Shown here piece after piece: positions 33,461 through 43,972 of a stretch of 50,050 nucleotides of DNA. The DNA comes from Beroe ovata. Its lineage: Eukaryota > Ctenophora > Nuda > Beroida > Beroidae. A program made the translations under genes and the position numbers. Numbering within the stretch: the stretch's first letter is position 1; each line of letters begins with the position of its first letter. The notes under the pieces were generated by a model. It was not told the DNA's origin. It did no database searches and saw only the letters and a program-made list of their open reading frames with translations. The DNA lies in contig CAMPET010000105.1 in NCBI GenBank assembly GCA_946803715.1, forward strand, positions 175,892 to 225,941. Reading direction: 5' to 3'.

Positions 33461-34732
33461 AGTTGATCCTTGGATGGGCCAGGTTGCTTCAGAACGTAAG
33501 GAATTCGAAGACAACGTAATGAAATATGAGAAGTGGACTGGAATCAAATTTTTGATATTCAGTGTGGAGGATACCCCGATATGCCGTTGAAGCCATGCTC
33601 TCATCCATCCATGATTGATATCCTTGCCTTGAACAGGAAGGACCTGAACTGATTATGTGGCGTTTGCATCCATTGGACAAATAAAACTTTCTCGGAGTCG
33701 GATGAAAGCGCAGCGTGCATATGTTTTGTATCAATATCATGTATGTCTTCTTCATTTCATCATCACATACAATGCGCGATAAAAAATATGCACAGTGAGT
33801 CTCTTTTTTATAGGATTTGTAATGTGTAATTTTTCATGTTGATATTATCATAATCATATTTTGTAATTGTAAAGTATAAATAATGAAGCTAGAAAGGCAG
33901 AAGTATGTCTTAAAATAATGTCTACTGCATACTCTCTTAATAAGACTCTTATGTCTGGACTCTGATGTCAGTTGCCGCGCCCGGCGCCCGATGTTTATAT
34001 ATCCGTCCACACTCCACTGTTTCTTGCGCGCGCGCCGCGCGCAAGAAACAGTGGACAGATATGAGATTACATCCAGTAAGATGTCAGCACGGCGCGGAGG
34101 GAGCGATCGCGTCGCGATCAATGCAATAAGCAGCTCGGTGCAACTAGTGCATGGTGCGGCGGTGCACTCAAGCGCCGCGCGCGCAAAATCGGATCAAATC
34201 GAAGTGGGTTTATGCGCGGCGCATCAAAGCACAGAGATCAATGAAAAGGGTCTACATTAGTGAAATAAAAAAGCATTTCAATTAATGAATTATCATCTGA
34301 AACATACCTTACCTGGCCTTCTGAAAAAAGGAATGGTAATTGGGATTGATTATTCATCACTGCTACATGCATATTTGTAAAATTTTATCCTGCCCTTGCT
34401 GGTGGGATTTTATCCCTGGCAAGAATGACAATTGCATGGCGCCGATGGTAGGGAAAACCCTACAACATGCATTTGAAATATGGGGGGGGTCCAACTACCA
34501 GCGGCCATTTGCCTAAAAAAATCCCGATTTCGGCCAGATGGCCAATGGCCGGATGGCCATTTTTTTCTCTTTTGCCTTCCAGAATCGCCCACAAGCATCA
34601 AAGTTGATGATAGTAAGAGAGAAAGTTATAGCAATTCATACAAGGAACATTTTCTGGTACTTTTAGTGAGGGGTATGTCGTAGGTAGGTAGGTTTGTCAT
34701 GAATCGGTTACTTCATTCTCCTATCAACTTAT
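33461..34732. repeat. Repeat-rich segment before the gap
   Basis: Holds foldback element copy C (33960-34240) and, at 34300-34600, parts of another dispersed repeat. Words ACCTGGCCTT and ATTCATCACTGCTACATG recur in the same orientation at 37349-37395. GGTCCAACTACCAGCGGCCAT recurs inverted at 37317-37340. A G run precedes the latter. No gene is supported. Confidence 0.55.
33960..34240. repeat. GC-rich interspersed foldback element, copy C
   Basis: The core at 34015-34053 is a near-perfect hairpin: CACTGTTTCTTGCGCGCG pairs with CGCGCGCAAGAAACAGTG around a 3-base loop. Outer arms (GATGTTTATATATCCGTCCAC and GTGGACAGATATGAGATTAC) are imperfect. It shares GCAAGAAACAGTGGACA with copy A at 10.8 kb. 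GCGCGC-rich DNA continues to about 34220. Confidence 0.75.
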
Positions 34733-35627
34733 NNNNNNNNNNNNNNNNNNNNNNNNNNNNNNNNNNNNNNNNNNNNNNNNNNNNNNNNNNNNNNNNNNNN
34801 NNNNNNNNNNNNNNNNNNNNNNNNNNNNNNNNNNNNNNNNNNNNNNNNNNNNNNNNNNNNNNNNNNNNNNNNNNNNNNNNNNNNNNNNNNNNNNNNNNNN
34901 NNNNNNNNNNNNNNNNNNNNNNNNNNNNNNNNNNNNNNNNNNNNNNNNNNNNNNNNNNNNNNNNNNNNNNNNNNNNNNNNNNNNNNNNNNNNNNNNNNNN
35001 NNNNNNNNNNNNNNNNNNNNNNNNNNNNNNNNNNNNNNNNNNNNNNNNNNNNNNNNNNNNNNNNNNNNNNNNNNNNNNNNNNNNNNNNNNNNNNNNNNNN
35101 NNNNNNNNNNNNNNNNNNNNNNNNNNNNNNNNNNNNNNNNNNNNNNNNNNNNNNNNNNNNNNNNNNNNNNNNNNNNNNNNNNNNNNNNNNNNNNNNNNNN
35201 NNNNNNNNNNNNNNNNNNNNNNNNNNNNNNNNNNNNNNNNNNNNNNNNNNNNNNNNNNNNNNNNNNNNNNNNNNNNNNNNNNNNNNNNNNNNNNNNNNNN
35301 NNNNNNNNNNNNNNNNNNNNNNNNNNNNNNNNNNNNNNNNNNNNNNNNNNNNNNNNNNNNNNNNNNNNNNNNNNNNNNNNNNNNNNNNNNNNNNNNNNNN
35401 NNNNNNNNNNNNNNNNNNNNNNNNNNNNNNNNNNNNNNNNNNNNNNNNNNNNNNNNNNNNNNNNNNNNNNNNNNNNNNNNNNNNNNNNNNNNNNNNNNNN
35501 NNNNNNNNNNNNNNNNNNNNNNNNNNNNNNNNNNNNNNNNNNNNNNNNNNNNNNNNNNNNNNNNNNNNNNNNNNNNNNNNNNNNNNNNNNNNNNNNNNNN
35601 NNNNNNNNNNNNNNNNNNNNNNNNNNN
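34733..35627. other. Assembly gap, 895 N
   Basis: Unsequenced. A 322-codon frame that appears to cross it is meaningless. Exon 1 of the first LTO1 copy may be missing because of this gap. Confidence 0.99.
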
Positions 35628-36106
35628 TACTAGCAGGACCCGCGGCCTCCGGCCTCTGTTATCCTGATAGGGCTATCCTATCTTAAGGTTACAATACAAT
35701 GTTAGAGCAATGATAATCGTATCTGTTGTAATCGAGTATTCCCGTCTGTATCTCCTTGGTGATGTCTAAATGCTATCCATTCTCAAGTGATGTCAGACGT
35801 GTAATGTTTTACATGCTCCCCGTTTTCGAGTGGTGTCAAGCGTCATGGGCATTTCAATCAGCATGCTTGATTGGGTACCGAGTGGTGTCAGATCTCGAGA
35901 CCCGTAGTATATAAGGAAAACCGGACAGACATACATATATATATATATGAGGACCAATTATAAGTAGTAAGATTAAGAATTAAATCCTTCATATCTGTAA
36001 TTTGACATACTCTCCTGCAACATAAATCAAATAAGATTTGTTGATAAGTAGCTCTGTAATAAACTAATTGAGCTCCAAGAAGCAGCCAAAATAATCATCT
36101 TTTTAG
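35628..36106. other. Spacer after the gap with dispersed GTGGTGTCA words
   Basis: Contains CGAGTGGTGTCAAGCG (about 35827) and CCGAGTGGTGTCAGA (about 35878), the same word as the 15.4-kb minisatellite, and a short (TA)n at 35935-35949. From about 35966 the sequence is a near copy of 38733 onward. Confidence 0.6.
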
Positions 36107-37255
36107 GTGTTATGATGAAGGATTCTCAGTGGGACATTTCGAAGGCCACAGTTCAGGTATCAAAGAAGGGACTTCTCTGGGTTACAAGCAAGGTGCTCTA
36201 CTGGCTAAAGAGGTCCAATCATATGAAACTTTTGCATCATATCTCATTGAGAACCTATCTTACAGTCCACAAAGGTTGGCATCTGTTTTTGATTACAAGT
36301 TAAATCTTTCATTTTCCTTTTGTTGGGGATACCCATTGCATTCATCATTGATGCTCATGTTGTTATCATATTCAGCCGAGTGATAAAGTCTCTGGAAGGC
36401 TTACGGGATATGTGCTCACAATTCATTCTCCAAAACACTGATGACTTGATAGAGCGTTTCAATGTGATAAAGGCAAAATATAAACAGGTTTTTCTTTAAG
36501 CTGTCTTACCCATGGTTCGCACTTCACTTCACCTTTTGTGCTTGTCTATTATAACCCTCTTTTGATTACTCATGTTTAATCTGATTTGTAACCTCAGGTG
36601 TGTTCACTCTTGCACAAGCAACGAGGAGCCCCTGCCCCAGGTACAACTGATCTATCATTCTGACAGAGAGCATACCACTGAACACACTCTACTGTTTTCT
36701 TGTGACTGATTTGAGGATCTCATCAGTCCATTTGATGAATGGTGAGTTATTTAATGTCATACAATGTATTCAATCCTCGGTTATCAAATTTTGGCAACGC
36801 AAGCTTTTTTCCTAAAGCTGAATTCGTCAACATGAGAACTTTCATTGACCCTTCTCTGTGTTCACCCTTCTTGAAAGTTGAAACATAGGTCATCAGACTC
36901 TTATTCATGCAATGTTGCTCTTTTCTGAAATGAAATCACGAGAGCACTGCCCTCATTTCCAAATGCGTCCCCATTGCTCAACTGTAACGGGGATGGGGGC
37001 TTCACTATGATGCGAAAAAACGCTATTAAAAGGTACCTTCTGACACCACTTTATCCACATATGTTGTTCCGACAATGGAGAGTTGGAATACAATCACTAG
37101 CGTATGTTCGACTGTACAGCCTTTCTCTCGTCCATTCTGTATTCAGTTCATTGAGGAATTCGTTTGGGACAACTGAAAAATTGGCTCTGCTTTAGAAATT
37201 CAGCTTTGGCATCACTTTGTTACTGAACTAAACTAAACAGAATTAAGCGGGACTG
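35966..37255. repeat. LTO1 segmental copy 1 (matches 38733-40015)
   Basis: About 1.28 kb of near-identical sequence including introns, exons and about 590 bp of 3' flank. A small indel lies near 37095 (CAATCACTAGCGTATG against CACTTTG). Identity ends abruptly on both sides. Confidence 0.9.
36107..36663 (+). CDS. LTO1: LTO1 (Yae1-domain) second copy, lacking exon 1
   Basis: Exons 36107-36274, 36376-36487 and 36598-36663 correspond exactly to exons 2-4 of the complete copy at 38.6 kb, with few differences (Ile for Val and Asp for Glu in SQFILQNTDDLIERF). The Yae1 repeat CYDEGFSVGHFEGHSSGIKE and the C-terminal TTDLSF are intact. No exon 1 is visible; it would fall where the two copies stop matching or in the N gap. 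With a single N at 37302 ending this segment, an allelic contig is more likely than a second gene. Confidence 0.75.
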
Positions 37256-37301
37256 GTATAAATATAAATAAATAAATAAATAAGAGAATAATGATGCCAG
37301 C

Positions 37302-37302
37302 N
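37302..37302. other. Single N, probable contig join
   Basis: One ambiguous base directly between sequence following the first LTO1 copy and a repeat fragment (CGGCCAGCTGGCCGATGGCC). A like single N at 46428 marks an obvious join. Confidence 0.6.
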
Positions 37303-38378
37303 CGGCCAGCTGGCCGATGGCCGCTGGTAGTTGGACCCCCCCCAAATATACCTGGCCTTTGGAAGAAAAAAGTTTGGGTTTCATTCATCACTGCTACATG
37401 GATGTTTATGCTGAGGAATAATGTTTGAGATGAATTGATGATGTCATGATGAGTACAAGTGAATGAAACTCAAAAGCTTTAGTATAAATCGAACCTTACA
37501 CACCCCACAAATCAACAGACAGTTTCGGAATTAAAACTAAAGCTCCATCTTCAGGATATCTGTGAAGAATAATGGTAATAATATTTTTTGTAGGAAATTT
37601 GAAGAAATGTTGAATATAGAAATCAGCACAAATGTTGATAATAATGTGTTGAAATTATACTGAGCAGTGAACCAAATAGAAAGGATTATTTAGAGGAGTT
37701 TTTGAGTGTGTCAGTATTGGAAGCAGTTGGATTTGATATTTCAGAATACATTTGCAAACTTGTTTTCACAATTCCATGAATCTTGATTAGCACTTATTGT
37801 TACCAGTCATAATAAAAGGATTGAAGATCAATAGCAGGGAGGGACACATTGGTGACCAATTAGGTTTCATGAAAGGCACTAGAGTTTTGTTAGACTGAAA
37901 TCATATTATCTTTTTTTAGGTATCCTTTCTGGCTCAATACTGCTGAGTGTAAACTTGCCTTGAAAGCAGTGTTTCCAATTTATTAGTATTCTATCACACA
38001 CTGCGAGATCCTGAGAGTGCAACAAATCCTCCTACTCACAGTGTGTGATAATGTGGCCCTCTCTCCTGAGATGAAGTGGGATGAAAATCTGCTATTAATC
38101 CTGTTCCTCTGAATACAAAAATGGTATACCCATGGCCATGCTATGTGAATTGCCTTGGATTGTAGCAAAATAGGGCACCATTCACTAGTTTTCAAATTAA
38201 TCTTGCCTTCATAGTTATGGATGCAAAGTAATTCTATTTATATCACTGCAAGATTGATGTCACACCAACCCACACACAAGCATACACACACACACATCAT
38301 ACACCCTGCTATACAACAGCCAAGGGAACACACATCATACACAGGCTGATCTCGACTTAGGATGAAGGGGGGTTTCAG

Positions 38379-38543
38379 TTAAATGAGATCATGGCCAAGA
38401 ACTGAATAGGGAAGAAACTCAGAAAAGTATGGGATTGACTGGGGTTTGAACCCGGAACCTCAGGAATCGTGCCTGTTGCTCTACCAATCCCATACTTCTC
38501 TGAATTTCTTCTCTATTCAGTACTTGGTCATGATCTCATTAAA
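38379..38543. repeat. Foldback element with tRNA-like core
   Basis: The left arm (38379-38437: TTAAATGAGATCATGGCCAA... to GGGATTG) and right arm (38485-38543) are inverted repeats of about 59 bp and roughly 85% identity. The 61-nt core on the minus strand, 38491-38431, begins GGGATTGGTAGAGCAACAGG and contains GGTTCAAACCC before CAATCCC. This is a 7-bp acceptor-like stem, an A-box-like and a B-box-like sequence. It is shorter than a true tRNA (61 against about 73 nt). Confidence 0.65.
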
Positions 38544-38602
38544 CTTAATAATTATAATGAACATTTTCGCTTTAGTAATAGTTGATCCTTAGAGACAGTA
38601 CA

Positions 38603-39422
38603 ATGTTCAGTGAAGACTTTCTCAGTGATATTGTAGATCTTGAAAAGAGGTAAGCCAGAAGTTCCAATTTATTTCATATTTTAGCAATTGTCAATATGAC
38701 ATATGTTTAGGACTTAAGAGATTGTATATATTAAGAATTAAATCCTTCATATCCGTAATTTGACATACTCTCCTGCAACATAAAATAAATAAGATTTGTT
38801 GATAAGTAGCTCTGTAATAAACTAATTGAGCTCCAAGAAGCAGCCAACATAATTATCTTTTTAGGTGTTATGATGAAGGATTCTCAGTGGGACATTTCGA
38901 AGGCCACAGCTCAGGTATCAAAGAAGGGACTTCTCTGGGTTACAAGCAAGGTGCTCTACTGGCTAAAGAGGTCCAATCATATGAAACTTTTGCATCATAT
39001 CTCATTGAGAACCTATCTTACAGTCCACAAAGGTTGGCATCTGTTTCTGATTACAAGTTAAATCTTTCATTTTCCTTTTGTTGGGGATACCCATTGCATT
39101 CATCATTGATGCTCATGTTGTTATCATATTCAGCCGAGTGATTAAGTCTCTGGAAGGCTTACGGGATATGTGCTCACAATTCGTTCTCCAAAACACTGAA
39201 GACTTGATAGAGCGTTTCAATGTGATAAAGGCAAAATATAAACAGGTTTTTCTTTTAAGCTGTGTTACCCATGGGTCGCACTTCACTTCACCTTTTGTGC
39301 TTGTCTATTATAACCCTCTTCTGATTACTCATGTTTAATCTGAGTTGTAACCTCAGGTGTGTTCACTCTTGCACAAGCAACGAGGAGCCCCTGCCCCAGG
39401 TACAACTGATCTATCATTCTGA
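38603..39422 (+). CDS. LTO1: LTO1 (ORAOV1), Yae1-domain protein, complete copy
   Basis: Exons 38603-38649, 38865-39032, 39134-39245 and 39357-39422 join in phase to 130 residues (human LTO1 137). Exon 1 MFSEDFLSDIVDLEKR matches the family start. Exon 2 has the Yae1 deca-repeat-like helix with GxxEGxxxGxxxG spacing: YDEGFSVGHFEGHSSGIKEG, then LGYKQGALLAKEV. Exon 4 ends TTDLSF. With Yae1, LTO1 is an adaptor that brings the ABC protein ABCE1/Rli1 to the cytosolic Fe-S cluster targeting complex. The C-terminal Leu-Ser-Phe fits the short C-terminal targeting motif ([LIM]-[DES]-[WF]) of such adaptors. Start chosen by family match and ACAATG context. Confidence 0.93.
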
Positions 39423-40015
39423 CAGAGAGCATACCACTGAACACACTCTACTGTTTTCTTGTGACTGATTTGAGGATCTCATCAGTCCATTTGATGAATG
39501 GTGAGTTATTTAATGTCATACAATGTATTCAATCCTCGGTTATCAAATTTTGGCAACGCAAGCTTTTTTCCTAAAGCTGAATTCGTCAACATGAGAACTT
39601 TCATTGACCCTTCTCTGTGTTCACCCTTCTTGAAAGTTGAAACATAGGTCATCAAACTCTAATTCATGCAATGTTGCTCTTTTCTGAAATGAAATCACGA
39701 GAGCACTGCCCTCATTTCCAAATACGTCCCCATTGCTCAACTGTAACGGGGATGGGGGCTTCACTATGATGCGAAAAAACGCTATTAAAAGGTACCTTCT
39801 GACACCATTTTGTCCTCATATGTTGTTCCGACAATGGAGTGTTGGAATACACTTTGTTCGATTGTACAGCCTTTCTCTCGTCCCTTCTGTATTCAGTTCA
39901 TTGTAGAGTTCGTTGGGGACAACTGAAAAATTGGCTCTGCTTTAGAAATTCAGCTTTGACATCACTTTGTTACTGAACTAAACTAAACGGAATTAAGCGG
40001 AACTGGTCCAAAAAA
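38733..40015. repeat. LTO1 segmental copy 2 (matches 35966-37255)
   Basis: Partner of the block at 36 kb. This copy has exon 1 about 85 bp upstream of the matching segment, showing that the shared block starts inside intron 1. Confidence 0.9.
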
Positions 40016-40675
40016 GCTCTAGGCTTTTGTCTGGACATATAGAATATACTATCTCAAAATCTGAAATTCGATCTTAAATGTCGGAATGACGAAAGTTATC
40101 ACTCACGCGGTACGTATGTGCGGCAAAGCATCACTGCCATGGCATTCTTTTCTTTCTATTTCCGTCCTTTTCATGTTTGGTTTGAAGCGCTCTGGATTTT
40201 TGGCACAAATTACTTCAGTTGCTTCATTATGCAGTGTTGATACTACCTGTGTCAATTTCACTTGACCTCATCTAGATTTCAACAATTGTGACAAATGTGG
40301 CAATATTTTGGCGCCAGTTATCGAGCCGCGCACGCCAAACGGTTTAAATCTATCCCGACATTATTTCACGTACGTTTCATTTACGCGATTTGTAGCTTTG
40401 ATCGAACACTTTTCAGACCGCGATGGAAAACCAAGCTGGAATTTGGTTTGTTCGCGAAGAAAAGAGACCTTTTCATTGATTGATATTCTGACTTTGTGGG
40501 TACAACATATCTCAATTGATTGTTGCCTATTATACTGGATGGAAAAGAAGGATACAGACTTTGTGTGACTTTTTTTTCGGTGTAAGGAAGAATTAGCGAC
40601 CATTCCTGCTGATTATTTGAATTAATGAGTTTCTAAATTTATAATCTTTAAACGTTTAATTTCATCTCATAGCCA
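40016..40675. other. Spacer before ALKBH1
   Basis: An exon-like stretch at about 40277-40345 reads FNNCDKCGNILAPVIEPRTP after an acceptor-like TCATCTAG. It has a CxxC zinc-ribbon look but no partner exon was found. Otherwise AT-rich. Confidence 0.3.
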
Positions 40676-42466
40676 ATGGAACTTGATGTTGACGTACTGA
40701 AGAAAGCATTTAAAGAGCTGAAGAAGAAGGACGCTAATTTGAGTAATGTGATAAACACGAACTGCCAGCAATGTTGTTTGAAACTTTCCCAGCAGTCAGC
40801 CACAGGTTTCGAATTATAAAGCTCGATTCCCGTTATGATTATCGCGACCTTATAGAGAAACAACGAAATGAAATTCAAGTCACTGATTGAAATTGAACTT
40901 TATCCTTGACCCATATAATATTGCGAGACAGGGTTTTGACAAAACCTGTTTAATGTTTATATGTATTTATCGCTCCAGACACTCTGGACCCTGAATTCTC
41001 CCCTTATCTCACCACGACTAGCTCGTGGAGAGTATTCACCCATCCTGAGTACCCCGGCTTCTATCTGGTAAAGAGAGCGCTCGCTGGAGAGGGGAAGAGG
41101 AAATTGCTGGGAGATGTTCTCTTCAGATATGTCACTGGGAGAGTGGGAAAGAGTGAAGGAGAGGAGGAAACAAATTCTCATCACGTGAGGTTTTCAGTTT
41201 GTTGCCTTCAGGGAACCAGGTTCTTTGATATTGTAAGAGAGTGATATTTCCTGAAATCTATGGTCTTTCCTTCTTTTCCAAACCTACCTACAGATCTAAT
41301 CTGAGCTGTCTGGGCGAAGCACCTGACGAAGATGGTACATATTGGTCAACACGGGACCAGCACGGGAATTACCTAATTGATAAATTACGATGGGTCTCCA
41401 TGGGGTGAGAAAATGTTAGTTGTTCGGAAATCCCCTGGAAAATTGTTTGAATTTTGGCGGATATCGTTTTTGATGATTACATTATTCCCGGAGTTTCAGA
41501 ATTATATCCCAGATATCATTACGACTGGACAGCCAGAGAATACAGACCAGGATTCAAATCATTTTTCCCTGTAGAACTGGAAGACCTTGCTCAAACCATC
41601 ACAAAAAGGTTACTTCGACACTCATTATTCCCAAATTTTTCCGTTTGAAACCGATGTCACAAGTGCCTCATATCAGTTGTTTCACTTGTTCCCAAATATG
41701 ATTTTGAAGAATTCCATTACCTCAGACTGGGTATATGTGATGATTTACGGGCTGATGCTACACTGGTTAACTTCTATCATCCGGGTGACACTCTGTCATT
41801 CCATCAGGACGAACTTGAGTGGGACCTTACCAAGCCCCTTGTTTCCGTTAGTTTAGGTGAGTAGTATTCCTAGAGTAGTGAATTGAAGCGGTAGAGTAGT
41901 GGGAGTAAAGTTTAGGTGAAATTATAATATGCTCCTACTCTAGTACAGTAACTAGAGCACTGCTGTGATGGAGTCGCTCCATTTATAAAAGCTCCATTTT
42001 TGACCTACTCACTAAGTTAACTTATTGATCATCGATCCGTAAAATCAGCACTCACATAACTGAGACTTACGAATGCTCAGGTCTGGCCGGTATCCTGTGT
42101 GTAGGAGGAACAAACAGACATCACCCACCTCTCTCCCTTGTGCTCTCTCATGGTGACGTCATCATTCTGTCCGGTGATTCTCGGACAGCTTATCACGCTG
42201 TACCACGTGTATTTGACACTTCCTCGCCTGTCACCTGCCCCCATGGTGCCATGACAACTGCTGCTATGACAACACGGTGTCAGAGTGTTGCAAAAGGAAC
42301 TTGTACGGTTGAGCAGTGGGTTTCGACATTTGTAGGTAGTTTATACGATTGTCATGAATCATGTCTTAGTCAGCTCGACAAAGGCGACTTCAAGCAGAAT
42401 ATCACCGACTTCTTGTCCAGGACACGTATCAATATAAGTATCAGACAAGTAGAGAAACATTCCTGA
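40676..42466 (+). CDS. ALKBH1: ALKBH1-like 2-oxoglutarate/Fe(II) dioxygenase (six exons)
   Basis: Exons 40676-40805, 40979-about 41184, about 41294-41404, 41513-41608, 41726-41856 and 42081-42466. Family landmarks in order: YPGFYLVKRAL; IDKLRWVSMGYHYDW (human LEKLRWVTVGYHYNW); CDDLRADATLVNFYHPGDTL; the iron ligands HxD in SFHQDELEWD; SHGDVIILSGDSR; the distal His in YHAVPRV; and RINISIRQV with the 2-oxoglutarate-binding Arg. Human ALKBH1 removes m1A from tRNA and acts on mitochondrial tRNA; other substrates are debated. The junction between exons 2 and 3 is unresolved: the GTGAGG donor leaves a phase that meets a stop, while a donor five bases later (GTTTTC) or a tiny exon keeps frame. The start follows an acceptor at 40672. 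The C-terminus HS is at the usual place. Confidence 0.9.
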
Positions 42467-42613
42467 TGAATTTGAAGCTATATTATATGTCTAAAAGCTC
42501 TTAACAAATGATACCTATATAGCACTACTTTCCTGTTTAGTCTATCACTCACAAGACCTTTGTTCTTCTTTCACCTACCTGACAAGCTAACACTTCTCCT
42601 GCTATCTCTAGTC

Positions 42614-43016
42614 ATGTACAGTTGCAGTGTGTCTATACCGTTTCCAAGTGAACGCCTGGCAACCATTGCTATGCGGAGCGTAGCGGCGGATAAGGAACCA
42701 CGAAAATCGGGTTAGTCAACCCAGATGAGATATTCCATATCATATTCCATAACATATCATATTCCATAACAGAGAGAGAATTCAAGTTTTATTTTTTGAT
42801 ACGCGATCAAAGTATCATGGTTTCTATATTATCGGAAAAACTCTGACTCTCAATCTTTCAGGAGTAAATAGGGACATGAAAGTGTCCGGGAGTACACTAC
42901 ACGTTACAGTGACGTCATCAGAGCTCAGGGTACTCAGAGTGTCTGTCGGGTCTGTCCTTGATCTTCTCAAACTGTCAGTGGACACCATGGACATGTTTGA
43001 TCAGGAAAAGTCATGA
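42614..43016 (+). CDS. LAGE3: KEOPS subunit Pcc1/LAGE3 (two exons)
   Basis: Exons 42614-42710 and 42862-43016 join in phase to 83 residues, typical of Pcc1. Residues SVSIPFPSERLATIAMRSVA followed by DMKVSGSTLHVTVTSSELRVLRVSVGSVLDLLKLSV match LAGE3 (LSVPFPxxxEAxIAxxSLxxD, then VSGxxLxVxWxAEDxRLLRxSVxxFLDxLxLV). Pcc1 dimerises within the KEOPS/EKC complex, which makes the t6A modification on ANN-decoding tRNAs. The last codons, DQEKS and TGA, also begin the second copy of the downstream block at 46429. It starts 147 bp after the ALKBH1 stop on the same strand. Confidence 0.92.
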
Positions 43017-43303
43017 CATGGTCAGGAGATCTGACGAATGTTGCATCCTAGAGATAGTTCCTTGAAGTGAAGTGAGTAAAGGAGTGGAAAGCAGATGAAG
43101 AGAGTTGGTTTAAGTTTCTGTGCTTCAAGTTGATTCACCTCATCCAATCAGCTATCATATTTGATTTCATATTTGACTTCATGTCTCATTCCTGTAAAAT
43201 CCTGAATGAAATTCACTATTTCATTCGTTTCTGGGGTTTCTCCTTTGTTTGTCGTAAGTCGTAACCAACATGACTTCACATGCTAGGAAAATGTGAAGGA
43301 GCT
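43017..43303. other. Short spacer between LAGE3 and RPP38
   Basis: About 290 bp. It should contain the LAGE3 3' UTR and RPP38 5' UTR. An acceptor-like ACATGCTAG ends about 18 bp before the RPP38 ATG. Confidence 0.5.
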
Positions 43304-43972
43304 ATGACAGAAACCACCCGAGCCAATCAGAAGCGAAAGCGAAAGTCAATCGCCCAGAAGACTCCAAAGAAAGAGAAGCATGTTCTAGACAACCCGTATA
43401 GGATACCATGGCCGAAACACTCTCCTGACCTAGTTCTGCAATACCTTCACACGGTGAAAAGTGAAGTGAGTGCTAGGTACTCGAACGCATGTTCGCTTGA
43501 CCCCACGTTAGGAGACGCGAGGGGCAAACGTGCGTTCGGCCATCGTCTCGAACAGAACCGGGAATTCATTTTCAGTGTTAACTGTATCACCAAACTGTTC
43601 GAGAGTAACGACTTCAAATTCCGTGCCATATTCGTGGAGGAAACCCTTATTCCGACCAAGATGTTTGACCACATACTCTATTTCTGTGGTCTCCGTGAGG
43701 TCCAGCTCGTAAAGGGTAACGTGTCTGCTAGTTTATCCCCTTGTTTAGGCAGGAAAAGGGTTGCCATAGCAGCAGTACCGGATACAAGTCACTTGACATT
43801 CGACTCAGCTCTGGTACCCGTGTTACCGTTTGCTCAGAGTGAGACACTTCCCGATCTAGTTGCGAGGGTTGTTGACGTTACACCATCTGCTGCAGCGTTA
43901 CAAAAGAAGAAGAGGAAGACTGAGCAGAAGAAGAAACAACAGCAAGATGCGGCAAAATGTGATTCGGGTTGA
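43304..43972 (+). CDS. RPP38: RPP38, RNase P/MRP protein subunit (copy 1)
   Basis: A single-exon frame of 222 codons plus stop. The basic start (QKRKRKS) and LDNPYRIPW match the family NPYxIxW signature (human LNNPYIIRW). The rest is an L7Ae-type domain: GKRAFGHRLEQNREFIFSV, then KFRAIFVEETLIPTKMFDHI, then VQLVKGNVSASLSPCLGRKR. The lysine/glutamine-rich tail (KKKRKTEQKKKQQQ) suits a nucleolar RNA-binding protein. L7Ae proteins bind kink-turns; RPP38 serves 5' tRNA processing and rRNA processing. I chose MTETT at 43304 because the upstream in-frame Met (43280) lies at an acceptor-like site. Copy 2 lies 3,414 bp downstream. Confidence 0.85.
   Translation: MTETTRANQKRKRKSIAQKTPKKEKHVLDNPYRIPWPKHSPDLVLQYLHTVKSEVSARYSNACSLDPTLGDARGKRAFGHRLEQNREFIFSVNCITKLFESNDFKFRAIFVEETLIPTKMFDHILYFCGLREVQLVKGNVSASLSPCLGRKRVAIAAVPDTSHLTFDSALVPVLPFAQSETLPDLVARVVDVTPSAAALQKKKRKTEQKKKQQQDAAKCDSG

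Larger units (their letters stand above)
37256..38602. other. Spacer between the LTO1 copies
   Basis: Starts with (AAAT)n at about 37258-37282, then a single N at 37302 and a dispersed repeat related to 34.3-34.6 kb. The rest is AT-rich with no supported exon apart from the foldback element at 38379-38543. Confidence 0.45.

Noticed and set aside
34699-35667. 322-codon frame across the N gap
   Set aside because: Almost entirely N; no information.
38431-38491. Functional tRNA gene on the minus strand
   Set aside because: Only 61 nt, imperfect T-stem, no room for a normal anticodon arm, and embedded in a larger inverted repeat.
43447-43674. Minus-strand frames opposite RPP38 (also 46861-47088)
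   Set aside because: Antisense shadows of a conserved coding exon.
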